A stretch of 58,122 nt of DNA from positions 1-58,122 of the forward strand of contig CAAFTU010000086.1 of assembly GCA_900766005.1 (NCBI GenBank), given 5' to 3'. Of this stretch, positions 34,858-43,068 are shown piece after piece. Position 1 is the first letter of the stretch, and the number at the start of each line of letters is the position of its first letter. Origin of the DNA: an uncultured Bacteroides sp. GTDB lineage: Bacteria; Bacteroidota; Bacteroidia; Bacteroidales; Bacteroidaceae. Under the pieces are notes generated by a model, which made no database searches, had not been told where the DNA came from, and saw only the letters and a program-made list of their open reading frames with translations. The translations under genes and the position numbers were made by a program.

Positions 34858-36522
34858 ATGCTGAAACAAAACAGAAAAGATAAACAACAAGACAGGCATA
34901 GATGGCTTTTAGCAGGCTTTCTATGCCTGTTTGGCGTATGCCTTATCGCACATCCTCAGAAGAAGGAGGACACTCCACAGCCTTCGGCGAACAAGAAAAC
35001 GAAGGTGTATCTGCTTCATGCAGACCAGGGTCAGGCGGATAAACTGGCTCGTCCCGGGGTGCAGGTACTCATCGGTAATGTGAAATTGCGCCACGACAGT
35101 ATGTATATGTATTGCGACAGTGCTTTGATTTTTGAAAAGACCAACTCGGTTGAAGCATTTAGTAATGTACGTATGGAGCAGGGAGATACTTTGTTCATCT
35201 ATGGTGACTACCTGTATTATGACGGTATGGCTCAGATTGCGCAGCTCCGTGAGAATGTGAAGATGATCAACCGCAATACAACCTTGCTGACCGATAGTTT
35301 GAATTATGACCGTCTTTATAATCTTGGTTACTACTTTGAAGGAGGTACCTTGATGGATGAGGAGAATGTGCTGACATCCGATTGGGGAGAATACAGTCCG
35401 GCTACAAAGCAGTCGGTGTTTAATCACAATGTGCGATTGGAAAATCCCAGATTTGTGATGACTTCGGATACCTTGCGCTACAACACTTTGAATAAAATAG
35501 CCGTGATCCTTGGTCCTTCGGATATTGTCAGTGACAATAATCATATTTATTCCGAACGGGGAAACTATAACACGGTGACTGGTCAGGCGGAACTGCTTGA
35601 CCGTTCTGTGCTGACCAATCAAGGAAAGCGACTGGTGGGCGACAGCTTGTTTTACGACCGCAGGTTGGGCTATGGTGAAGCTTTTGACAAGGTGGAAATG
35701 ACAGATGTGGTCAATAAGAATATGCTTACCGGTGATTATTGCTATTATAATGAGCTGACGGATTCTGCATTGGCTACGAAACGGGCCGTTGCGATTGATT
35801 TTTCTCAAGGTGACAGTCTGTTTATGCATGGCGATACGTTGCAAATGGTGACTTTCCACATGAATACGGATTCGCTGTACAGGCTGATGAAGGTGTTTCA
35901 TAAAGTCCGCATTTTCCGTACAGATGTGCAGGGCGTGTGTGATTCGCTGGTTTATAATTCGAAGGATTCCTGCTTGACGATGTATACCGATCCGATACTT
36001 TGGAATGAAGGCCAGCAGTTGTTGGGTGAACAGATCAAGATATATATGAACGATAGCACCATTGATTGGGCACACATCATCAATCAGGCACTGACAGTGG
36101 AGAGGATGGATTCGATTCATTATAATCAGGTTTCCGGCAAAGAGATGAAAGCCTATTTTGAAAATGGTGACATGCGCCGTATTGAAGTGATCGGCAATGT
36201 TCAGACTGCTTTTTATCCGCAGGAAAAAGACAGCACGATAACTGGATTCAACTGTTTGGAGGGCAGTGTGCTTCATCTTTATATGAAAGAGCGGAAAATG
36301 GAAAAAGGTATGTTTGTGGGTAAATCGAATGGTACGATGTATCCGATGGATCAGATTCCTGCAGACAAGCTTCGTCTTCCCACCTTTGCGTGGTTCGATT
36401 ATGTGCGTCCGCTCAACAAGGAAGATATTTTCCATTGGAGGGGTAAGAAGGCTGGAGAAACACTGAAGCCTACTACGACGAAGCGGCCGAAGACAAGTAA
36501 ACGTAATTTAATTAATATGTAG
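34858..36522 (+). CDS. OstA-like (LptA/LptD N-terminal domain) protein
   Basis: The 554-residue product has a basic N-terminus, one hydrophobic signal/anchor (WLLAGFLCLFGVCLIAH) and repeated OstA-type beta-jellyroll units, for example GNVKLRHDSMYMYCDSALIF, FIYGDYLYYDG and the repeated pattern D(S/T)LxY. This is the fold that shields lipid A in the lipopolysaccharide bridge. It lacks the large C-terminal LptD barrel, so it is more likely a long LptA- or LptC-like periplasmic component. It sits in the surA operon. The exact step in lipopolysaccharide transport is inferred. Confidence 0.8.
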   Translation: MLKQNRKDKQQDRHRWLLAGFLCLFGVCLIAHPQKKEDTPQPSANKKTKVYLLHADQGQADKLARPGVQVLIGNVKLRHDSMYMYCDSALIFEKTNSVEAFSNVRMEQGDTLFIYGDYLYYDGMAQIAQLRENVKMINRNTTLLTDSLNYDRLYNLGYYFEGGTLMDEENVLTSDWGEYSPATKQSVFNHNVRLENPRFVMTSDTLRYNTLNKIAVILGPSDIVSDNNHIYSERGNYNTVTGQAELLDRSVLTNQGKRLVGDSLFYDRRLGYGEAFDKVEMTDVVNKNMLTGDYCYYNELTDSALATKRAVAIDFSQGDSLFMHGDTLQMVTFHMNTDSLYRLMKVFHKVRIFRTDVQGVCDSLVYNSKDSCLTMYTDPILWNEGQQLLGEQIKIYMNDSTIDWAHIINQALTVERMDSIHYNQVSGKEMKAYFENGDMRRIEVIGNVQTAFYPQEKDSTITGFNCLEGSVLHLYMKERKMEKGMFVGKSNGTMYPMDQIPADKLRLPTFAWFDYVRPLNKEDIFHWRGKKAGETLKPTTTKRPKTSKRNLINM

Positions 36523-36528
36523 TAAGCC

Positions 36529-36828
36529 ATGGGGATGTTTAATTCGATGAGAAAGCCCAGAGGGTTTAATCACCAATATATATATGTAGACGAACGCAAG
36601 GAAAAACTTGCCAAAATGGAAGAAAATGCGAAGCGTGACTTGGGTATGCTTCCTGAGAAAGAATTTACTCCGGAGGATATCCGTGGGAAATTTATCGAAG
36701 GAACGACTCACTTGAAAAGAAGAAAGGCAAGTGGACGCAAACCGGTTTCTTTTGGCATAATCGTGATTGTTATCGCTTTCCTTTTGTATATTTGGCATTA
36801 TTTGTCAACTGGTAGTTGGTCTTTTTAA
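36529..36828 (+). CDS. Small single-pass membrane protein, unknown function
   Basis: The 99-residue product has a basic, charged N-terminal part (DERKEKLAKMEENAKRDLGM, then FTPEDIRGKFIEGTTHLKRR) and one C-terminal membrane segment (FGIIVIVIAFLLYIWHYL). It starts seven bases after the OstA-like gene and ends 15 before mutL, so it belongs to the same transcript. An alternative start lies two codons in. No catalytic motif is visible. Its tight packing in this operon suggests a real gene with an envelope role. Confidence 0.75.
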   Translation: MGMFNSMRKPRGFNHQYIYVDERKEKLAKMEENAKRDLGMLPEKEFTPEDIRGKFIEGTTHLKRRKASGRKPVSFGIIVIVIAFLLYIWHYLSTGSWSF

Positions 36829-36843
36829 TTTTAATCTTACATC

Positions 36844-38721
36844 ATGAGTGATATCATACATTTGTTGCCCGATTCGGTAGCCAATCAGATAGCTGCCGGT
36901 GAAGTGATTCAGCGTCCGGCGTCTGTCATTAAGGAGTTGGTTGAGAATGCCATTGATGCAGAGGCCGAGAACGTGCATGTGTTGGTGACGGATGCAGGCA
37001 AAACGTGCATTCAGGTCATTGATGACGGGAAAGGTATGTCTGAAACGGATGCCCGCCTTTCTTTTGAACGCCATGCTACCTCCAAAATCCGGGAAGCAGG
37101 AGATTTATTTGCCTTGCGGACGATGGGGTTTCGTGGAGAAGCTTTGGCGTCGATTGCTGCCGTGGCACAAGTGGAATTGAAAACTCGTCTGGAATCGGAA
37201 GAACTGGGTACCAAACTGCTGATTGCAGGTTCCAAACTGGAATCTCAGGAGGTGGTTTCTTGCTCTAAGGGAAGTAATTTCTCAGTAAAAAATCTGTTTT
37301 TTAATGTACCTGCGCGGCGCAAGTTTCTGAAAGCAAATTCAACGGAACTGAGTAATATTCTGGCTGAATTTGAACGGATTGCATTGGTACATCCCGAAGT
37401 GGCCTTTTCGCTCTACAGTAATGATTCGGAACTGTTTAACCTGCCGATAGCTCCGTTGCGCCAGCGCATCATGGCTATCTTCGGCAAGAAACTCAACCAG
37501 CAGCTGCTGAATATCGAGGTGAACACTACGATGGTGAAAGTGACCGGTTATGTAGCCAAGCCTGAAACAGCGCGTAAGAAAGGAGCGCATCAGTTCTTCT
37601 TTGTCAATGGCCGCTACATGCGTCATCCCTATTTTCACAAAGCGGTCATGGAGGCTTATGAACAGCTGATTCCGGTGGGAGAGCAGGTCTCTTATTTTAT
37701 CTATTTTGAGGTCGACCCTGCTAACATTGATGTGAATATTCATCCTACCAAGACTGAAATAAAGTTTGAAAACGAACAGGCTATTTGGCAGATACTTTCA
37801 GCCTCTGTCAAGGAGTCTTTGGGAAAATTCAGTGCCATTCCTTCTATTGATTTTGATACGGAGGATATGCCTGATATTCCGGCTTTTGAACCGGAGGTGC
37901 TTCCAGAACCACCCCGTGTGCATTATAATACAGATTATAATCCTTTTAAGGTATCGGGTGCTTCTTACGGCCGTCCGAAAGGGGAATGGGAGGACTTGTA
38001 TAGCGGTTTAACCAAGCCCAGTAAAATCAATGCTCCGGAAGCGGAACTGGAACTGGCGTGGGAGGATCCTTTCCTTGGAACTCCAGAGCAGACTCAGGAG
38101 GCTACACTGGAGTCTGTAGCTTCTTCTCCTTTGTATGCAGATGAAGGTATATTGGAAAAAGGAAACAAGCATCTGCAGTTTAAAGGTCGCTTTATATTGA
38201 CTTCTGTCAAATCGGGATTGATGCTGATTGATCAGCACCGTGCTCATATTCGTGTGCTGTACGACCGTTACATGGTGCAGATTCAGCAAAAGCAAGGAGT
38301 TTCTCAAGGAGTGTTGTTCCCGGAAATCCTTCAGTTGCCGGCATCTGAGGCAACCGTGTTGCAGGATATCATGGATGATTTGACTTCAGTAGGCTTTGAC
38401 TTGAGCGATCTGGGCGGGGGAAGTTATGCCATCAACGGAACACCTGCGGGTATCGAAGGCTTGAATCCGGTAGAGTTGGTGCGTAGTATGCTCCACACTG
38501 CTATGGAAAAAGGCAATGACGTGAAAGATGAGATTCACAGCATTCTGGCGTTGACCTTGTCGCGTGCAGCAGCTATTGTGTATGGGCAAGTGCTTAATAA
38601 TGAAGAGATGAGTAATTTGGTGGACGCTCTTTTTGCTTGTGCCGCTCCTAATTACACACCCGACGGCAAAGTGATTCTTTCTACGATCAAAGAGGACGAT
38701 ATTGAGCGTCTGTTCCGATAA
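36844..38721 (+). CDS. mutL: DNA mismatch repair protein MutL
   Basis: The 625-residue product has the GHKL ATPase motifs ELVENAIDAEA, VIDDGKGM and GFRGEALASI and the transducer segment HQFFFVNGRYMRHP. A proline-rich linker (about 330-430) precedes a C-terminal dimerisation domain. Where endonuclease-type MutL has DQHAxxE, this protein reads DQHRAHIRVLYD (from residue 463), with isoleucine in place of the glutamate, and the later CPHGRP motif is replaced by CAAPNYTPDG. The nicking centre may be inactive. MutL couples MutS mismatch recognition to downstream repair. Confidence 0.95.
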   Translation: MSDIIHLLPDSVANQIAAGEVIQRPASVIKELVENAIDAEAENVHVLVTDAGKTCIQVIDDGKGMSETDARLSFERHATSKIREAGDLFALRTMGFRGEALASIAAVAQVELKTRLESEELGTKLLIAGSKLESQEVVSCSKGSNFSVKNLFFNVPARRKFLKANSTELSNILAEFERIALVHPEVAFSLYSNDSELFNLPIAPLRQRIMAIFGKKLNQQLLNIEVNTTMVKVTGYVAKPETARKKGAHQFFFVNGRYMRHPYFHKAVMEAYEQLIPVGEQVSYFIYFEVDPANIDVNIHPTKTEIKFENEQAIWQILSASVKESLGKFSAIPSIDFDTEDMPDIPAFEPEVLPEPPRVHYNTDYNPFKVSGASYGRPKGEWEDLYSGLTKPSKINAPEAELELAWEDPFLGTPEQTQEATLESVASSPLYADEGILEKGNKHLQFKGRFILTSVKSGLMLIDQHRAHIRVLYDRYMVQIQQKQGVSQGVLFPEILQLPASEATVLQDIMDDLTSVGFDLSDLGGGSYAINGTPAGIEGLNPVELVRSMLHTAMEKGNDVKDEIHSILALTLSRAAAIVYGQVLNNEEMSNLVDALFACAAPNYTPDGKVILSTIKEDDIERLFR

Positions 38722-38824
38722 AATAGGTAAATCTTCCTTTTTTACAAAACCTTTTGGTTGGGCTGGTGTTATTGAATGAGTAAATGGAAAAACGAATTTA
38801 AATAACCACTTAACTATTAGGTAA

Positions 38825-40009
38825 ATGAAAAAAATGCTAATGTTGCTGGCCATGGCCGGCGTAGTGTCTGCGGCTTCTGCCCAGCAGGATGTGACTGTAA
38901 CTGAATACGAAGTGATTCAGGTACAAGATAAATATCAAGTCATCACCAATCCGTTTTGGAGTAATTGGTTTTTCTCTGTTGGCGGTGGTGCTCAAGTGCT
39001 TTATGGCAACACCGACCATATAGGGAAACTGGGCCGGCGTATCTCTCCTTCGTTGAATGTGTCGCTGGGAAAGTGGGTGACTCCGGGGTTCGGATTGCGT
39101 ATGCAGTATAGCGGATTGCAGGCCAAAGGGTTCACCCGAAACGAAATTGCCGATTACGTGAAAGGGGCTCCCAGGGCTGATGGTTCGTATAAACAGCGCT
39201 GGGATTACATGAATCTGCACGGGGATTTGATGTTGAATCTGAATGCACTTTTGGGTGGCTATAATCCCAATCGTGTTTATGAAGTGATTCCCTATATCGG
39301 TGCCGGTTGGGCGCATTCTTATTCTCGTCCTCATACCAATGTGGCAACTTTCAATGCGGGTATTATCAACCGTTTCCGTTTGTCGAATGCAGTCGATTTG
39401 AATGTCGAACTGAATGCTACAGGATTGGAAGGTAAGTTTGACGGCGAGCAGAAGGGAAAACGTGATTATGACGGTATTTTAGGCGCTACTCTAGGTATTA
39501 CATATTATTTTCCTACTCGCGGGTTCCAGCGTCCTGTTCCACAGATTATATCCGAAATAGAATTGCGTCAGATGCGCAATCAGCTGAATGCTCTCGCTGT
39601 ATCTAACATAGAGTTGCAGCAGCAGCTTGCCAATGCGAAGCAGCCGGTTACGGTAGAGGAGGAAGCTGTGGTCGTGACAGATCCGGATATTGCTCCGCGT
39701 ACTATTTTCTTTGAGATAGGTTCCGATAAACTCTCTCCTCAAGAAGAAATGAATTTGTCTTATCTGGCTAATCGTATGAAGGCTTTTCCTGATGTAACCT
39801 ATACCATCAATGGGTATGCGGACTCTGCTACAGGAAGTGCGGCTTTCAATCAGAAACTGAGTTTGGCGCGTGCGCAGGCTGTGAAAGATCTGCTGGTGAA
39901 CAAATACGGAATTGCAACCGATAAGTTGACTGTAGCTGCAGGTGGTGGAGTCGACAAATTCGGTCAGCCGATACTGAACCGGGTGGTGCTGGTAGAAACC
40001 TCAAAATAA
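38825..40009 (+). CDS. OmpA-family outer-membrane protein
   Basis: The 394-residue product has a signal peptide ending ASAQQ and an N-terminal beta-barrel (about 35-235) ending with strands such as GATLGITYYF. A short coiled linker (IELRQMRNQLNALAVSNIELQQQL) leads to a C-terminal OmpA domain (about 285-392) with TINGYADSATGS and NQKLSLARAQAVKDLL, the residues that bind meso-diaminopimelate in peptidoglycan. It anchors the outer membrane to the wall. It is separated from mutL by 103 bases and ends in a very strong terminator, so it may be expressed on its own. Confidence 0.92.
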   Translation: MKKMLMLLAMAGVVSAASAQQDVTVTEYEVIQVQDKYQVITNPFWSNWFFSVGGGAQVLYGNTDHIGKLGRRISPSLNVSLGKWVTPGFGLRMQYSGLQAKGFTRNEIADYVKGAPRADGSYKQRWDYMNLHGDLMLNLNALLGGYNPNRVYEVIPYIGAGWAHSYSRPHTNVATFNAGIINRFRLSNAVDLNVELNATGLEGKFDGEQKGKRDYDGILGATLGITYYFPTRGFQRPVPQIISEIELRQMRNQLNALAVSNIELQQQLANAKQPVTVEEEAVVVTDPDIAPRTIFFEIGSDKLSPQEEMNLSYLANRMKAFPDVTYTINGYADSATGSAAFNQKLSLARAQAVKDLLVNKYGIATDKLTVAAGGGVDKFGQPILNRVVLVETSK

Positions 40010-40035
40010 AGTATAAGGGTGATTTTCCATAGAGA

Positions 40036-40083
40036 AGCCCCCTCAAGCCTTCGCGTTGGCAAGGCTTGAGGGGGCTCTTTTTT
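40036..40083 (+). terminator. Strong intrinsic terminator after the OmpA gene
   Basis: AGCCCCCTCAAGCCTT (40036-40051) pairs perfectly over 16 bases with AAGGCTTGAGGGGGCT (40061-40076), with a nine-base loop and a T run. The convergent trpS gene ends 43 bases further on. Confidence 0.95.
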
Positions 40084-40125
40084 ATCTCTGTAGTCAGTTA
40101 CTTTTCTTTGGTATGACCGGGAGGG

Positions 40126-41220
40126 TTATTCTTGAGAGAAGCGTTTGATTTGTTCTTCAATCAGTTCTTTATCATCAAAGTAGTTGATCTTCATTGCTCT
40201 TTTTACATCGGCCAATGTTTCCGCAGCAGTTGCTCTGGCTACTTCGCATCCTTTCTGTAGCATTTCATATACAGCGGGAATATCTTTGCTGAACTCTTTC
40301 CGTCGGTTGCGGATCGGTTCCAGTGTTTCCTGCATGATGGCATTCAGGAAACGTTTCACTTTCACATCACCCAATCCGCCTCGCTGGTAATGCGCTTTCA
40401 GCTCGTCTAAGTTGGGGTAATCGGGCAGATAGCGTTCGAAGTGTTCGGGACGGCAGAAAGCGTCAAGGTAAGTAAATACGGTGTTTCCTTCAATCTTGCC
40501 GGGGTCTTGTACGCGCAGGTGTCCCGAATCGGTATACATACTCATGATTTTCTTTTGGATTTCATCAGCCTCTTCCGAAAGATAGATGCAGTTGCCAAGT
40601 GATTTACTCATCTTTGCTTTTCCGTCGGTTCCCGGTAAGCGGAGGCAAGCTGCATTTTCAGGCAACAGGATTTCGGGTTCTACCAAAGTTTCCCCATAGA
40701 TGTAGTTGAAACGGCGTACAATTTCCCGGGCCTGTTCGAGCATGGGTTCCTGGTCTTCTCCCACAGGAACAGTTGTAGCACGGAAAGCTGTGATATCCGC
40801 AGCCTGGCTGATGGGGTAGGTGAAGAAACCTACAGGTATGCTGGTCTCAAAATTGCGCATCTGAATTTCAGTTTTCACCGTCGGGTTTCGTTGCAGACGC
40901 GACACTGTCACGAGGTCCATAAAGTAAAAACTGAGTTCGCATAGTTCAGGTATCTGCGATTGGATGAAGATGGTTGCCTTTGCAGGGTCCAGTCCGCAAG
41001 CCAGATAGTCGAGAGCTACCTCTATCACATTCTGGCGCACTTTTTCCGGATTGTCAATATTGTCAGTCAGTGCTTGCGCGTCAGCAATAAACACAAACAT
41101 CTTATCATAATCACCTGCATTTTGCAGTTCCACTCTGCGTTTCAGCGAGCCTACATAGTGACCTATATGGAGTCTTCCGGTTGGGCGGTCACCGGTCAAT
41201 ATAATTTTTTCTTTTCCCAT
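40126..41220 (-). CDS. trpS: Tryptophanyl-tRNA synthetase
   Basis: The 364-residue product is a class I aminoacyl-tRNA synthetase with HIGH at residues 18-21 (RLHIGHYVGS) and KMSKS at about 203-207 (GKAKMSKSLGN). The PVGEDQEPMLEQAREIVRRFN segment is typical of TrpRS. It charges tRNA-Trp. ATG 41220 (MGKEKIIL) is chosen over an upstream start at 41280 because a -7 element lies between them. It is transcribed alone. Confidence 0.96.
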   Translation of the reverse strand: MGKEKIILTGDRPTGRLHIGHYVGSLKRRVELQNAGDYDKMFVFIADAQALTDNIDNPEKVRQNVIEVALDYLACGLDPAKATIFIQSQIPELCELSFYFMDLVTVSRLQRNPTVKTEIQMRNFETSIPVGFFTYPISQAADITAFRATTVPVGEDQEPMLEQAREIVRRFNYIYGETLVEPEILLPENAACLRLPGTDGKAKMSKSLGNCIYLSEEADEIQKKIMSMYTDSGHLRVQDPGKIEGNTVFTYLDAFCRPEHFERYLPDYPNLDELKAHYQRGGLGDVKVKRFLNAIMQETLEPIRNRRKEFSKDIPAVYEMLQKGCEVARATAAETLADVKRAMKINYFDDKELIEEQIKRFSQE

Positions 41221-41249
41221 TGTGTATAACCTTAATTTATTATAGAAGG

Positions 41250-41257
41250 CAAATATA
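41250..41257 (-). promoter_or_regulatory. -7 element of trpS
   Basis: TATATTTG on the minus strand, 30 bases before the trpS ATG. The -33 element is not clear. Confidence 0.6.
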
Positions 41258-41480
41258 CAGATAAAAACTGAAAGAAGCATGAAGATGAGCTTACTTCATG
41301 CCATTTTGTGTATTGTATTTATTGTTGATTTTTGGAAACCTATGTGGAAGTTTATGCAATTAAGTTGTTTTGCTCTTTCTAGATTAGAATAAGTTTGGAA
41401 TGTAAGTCTATCGATTGTGAAGTGTTCTAGATGATATTCAAATTTTATTTTAAAAAAATATATTTTTTGAAAAATATTTC

Positions 41481-41488
41481 TATATTTG
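41481..41488 (+). promoter_or_regulatory. -7 element of the peptidase-SusCD operon
   Basis: TATATTTG is an exact consensus match 30 bases before ATG 41518. It rules out the longer open frame beginning at 41431. The region before it (41281-41480) is strongly AT-rich with no gene and no obvious structure. Confidence 0.65.
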
Positions 41489-41517
41489 TGATTCTTAATT
41501 TTATAAGAATGAGAGAG

Positions 41518-43062
41518 ATGTATAAATTTATGTTGTTATTAGGTTGGCTTTTGTGCTCTGCATGGAATGTTAATAGTGAGAATGTACCTGCGAAAAATTG
41601 GTACAGGGGGTATAATGATACGTTGTGCGGCATAAATATAGATAAAGCCTATGAGTTTTTATATGCATGTAAACTGAAACCCAGGAAGCAAATTGTCATT
41701 GGAGTTATCGATTCTGGAATAGATACAACTGCTGTTGATTTGGCCACGTCACTTTGGATAAACTCCAAGGAAAAAGTTGATGGAAAAGATAATGATAAGA
41801 ACGGTTATATAGACGATTTGCATGGATGGAATTTTTTGGGAACAAAAGATGGTTCTTTTAATATGATTTCTGCCGGAACAGAAGAATTTAGGGAGTTTAA
41901 ACGTCTTTACCCCAAATATAAAGATATTGCTGATGATATGCAGGTGGCAGATTCCACTGAATTTCTCTATTACCAAACAATGAAGAAAAAAGCAGGGATT
42001 GTGAGCTATATTAAGTTTGCTGGTTATGTCGGTTTAAAAGATAAAGCTTATACCTATATTGATTCTTTATTGGCTTCTACTTCATCACTTGCTATGGATA
42101 CGTTGACAGTTCAAGGACTTCTTCAGCTTAAGATAACTGATGAAAAATGGAGTAAGTCTGTTGAGATGTTGTTTACCGATTTTTATAAGCAAGGAAACGC
42201 TGCTTTGTGGACGGCTGTGAGAAAGAATCATGATGAAGAATTTGCTTTGATGAAAACACGTTTGCGTAGCATTGAACAGGATCCGGATAAGCGATTATTG
42301 ATGGGCGATGATATGAAGAACCCTTGTGATTGTTTTTATGGAAATCCGATCTTACAAGTTGATGGTTATGAACATGGTACGTTTGTGGCTGGGGTCATTG
42401 CAGGTCAAGGACTATTGAATTCGGAACTGGTTGGAGTATGGCCAGAGGGGCGTTTGATGATTTTACGTGCTGTTCCCAATGGGGATGAATACGATAAAGA
42501 CATAGCTTCTGCTATTCGTTATGCAGTGGACAATGGAGCTAAGGTCATTAACATGAGTTTGGGGAAATATACATCTCCCGATGCTTGGATGGTGACTGAG
42601 GCTATTGCTTATGCGCAACAGAAAGATGTTCTTATTGTACATGCTGCTGGTAACAATCATAAGAATCTTGATTCCGTTGCTTATTATCCTTCTTCGCATG
42701 ATACGGATGAAACGACTTTTCCCAATTACATAAGAGTGGGGGCATCTGATAGGAATGGGCAACCTTGCAATTTTTCAAATTATGGAAAATCAGAGGTCGA
42801 CCTTTTTGCTCCAGGTGAAAAGATAACGTCTGTTGCTCCGGGCAATAAATACATGACTTCTCAGGGAACCAGTGTTGCTGCTCCTATAGTAAGCGGTGTA
42901 GCTGCTATGTTACGGGCTTATTTTCCAAAACTAAAGGCGGCTCAGATAAAGGAAATATTGATTCGAACCGTACGTTCCAATGATGCATTAAAAAACAATT
43001 GTGTTAGTGGAGGCGTAATCGATGTTTATGAAGCAGTAAAGATGGCTGTTACTTATAAATAA
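41518..43062 (+). CDS. Subtilisin-family (S8) serine protease, exported
   Basis: The 514-residue product has a signal peptide (MLLLGWLLCSAWNVNS) and the S8 triad: Asp65 in VIGVIDSGID, His286 in EHGTFVAGVIAG and Ser452 in SQGTSVAAPIVSG, with the oxyanion Asn in HAAGNN (about 379). The Asp-to-His distance is about 220 residues against about 30 in subtilisin, because of a mostly helical insertion (about 115-270). No C-terminal sorting domain is present, so it probably acts in the periplasm or at the outer membrane. ATG 41509 is an alternative start. It is the first gene of the operon; base composition looks more AT-rich than in the flanking housekeeping genes. Confidence 0.9.
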   Translation: MYKFMLLLGWLLCSAWNVNSENVPAKNWYRGYNDTLCGINIDKAYEFLYACKLKPRKQIVIGVIDSGIDTTAVDLATSLWINSKEKVDGKDNDKNGYIDDLHGWNFLGTKDGSFNMISAGTEEFREFKRLYPKYKDIADDMQVADSTEFLYYQTMKKKAGIVSYIKFAGYVGLKDKAYTYIDSLLASTSSLAMDTLTVQGLLQLKITDEKWSKSVEMLFTDFYKQGNAALWTAVRKNHDEEFALMKTRLRSIEQDPDKRLLMGDDMKNPCDCFYGNPILQVDGYEHGTFVAGVIAGQGLLNSELVGVWPEGRLMILRAVPNGDEYDKDIASAIRYAVDNGAKVINMSLGKYTSPDAWMVTEAIAYAQQKDVLIVHAAGNNHKNLDSVAYYPSSHDTDETTFPNYIRVGASDRNGQPCNFSNYGKSEVDLFAPGEKITSVAPGNKYMTSQGTSVAAPIVSGVAAMLRAYFPKLKAAQIKEILIRTVRSNDALKNNCVSGGVIDVYEAVKMAVTYK

Positions 43063-43068
43063 ATATGT

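Noticed and set aside
34921..36435. A 504-codon open frame on the minus strand, opposite the OstA-like gene
   Set aside because: It is wholly antisense to a gene with clear OstA repeats. Its His- and Ile-rich composition with no domain is what the reverse complement of that coding pattern gives.
41431..41517. Longer N-terminus for the subtilase
   Set aside because: The -7 promoter element at 41481-41488 lies inside it, and the added residues come from very AT-rich DNA.
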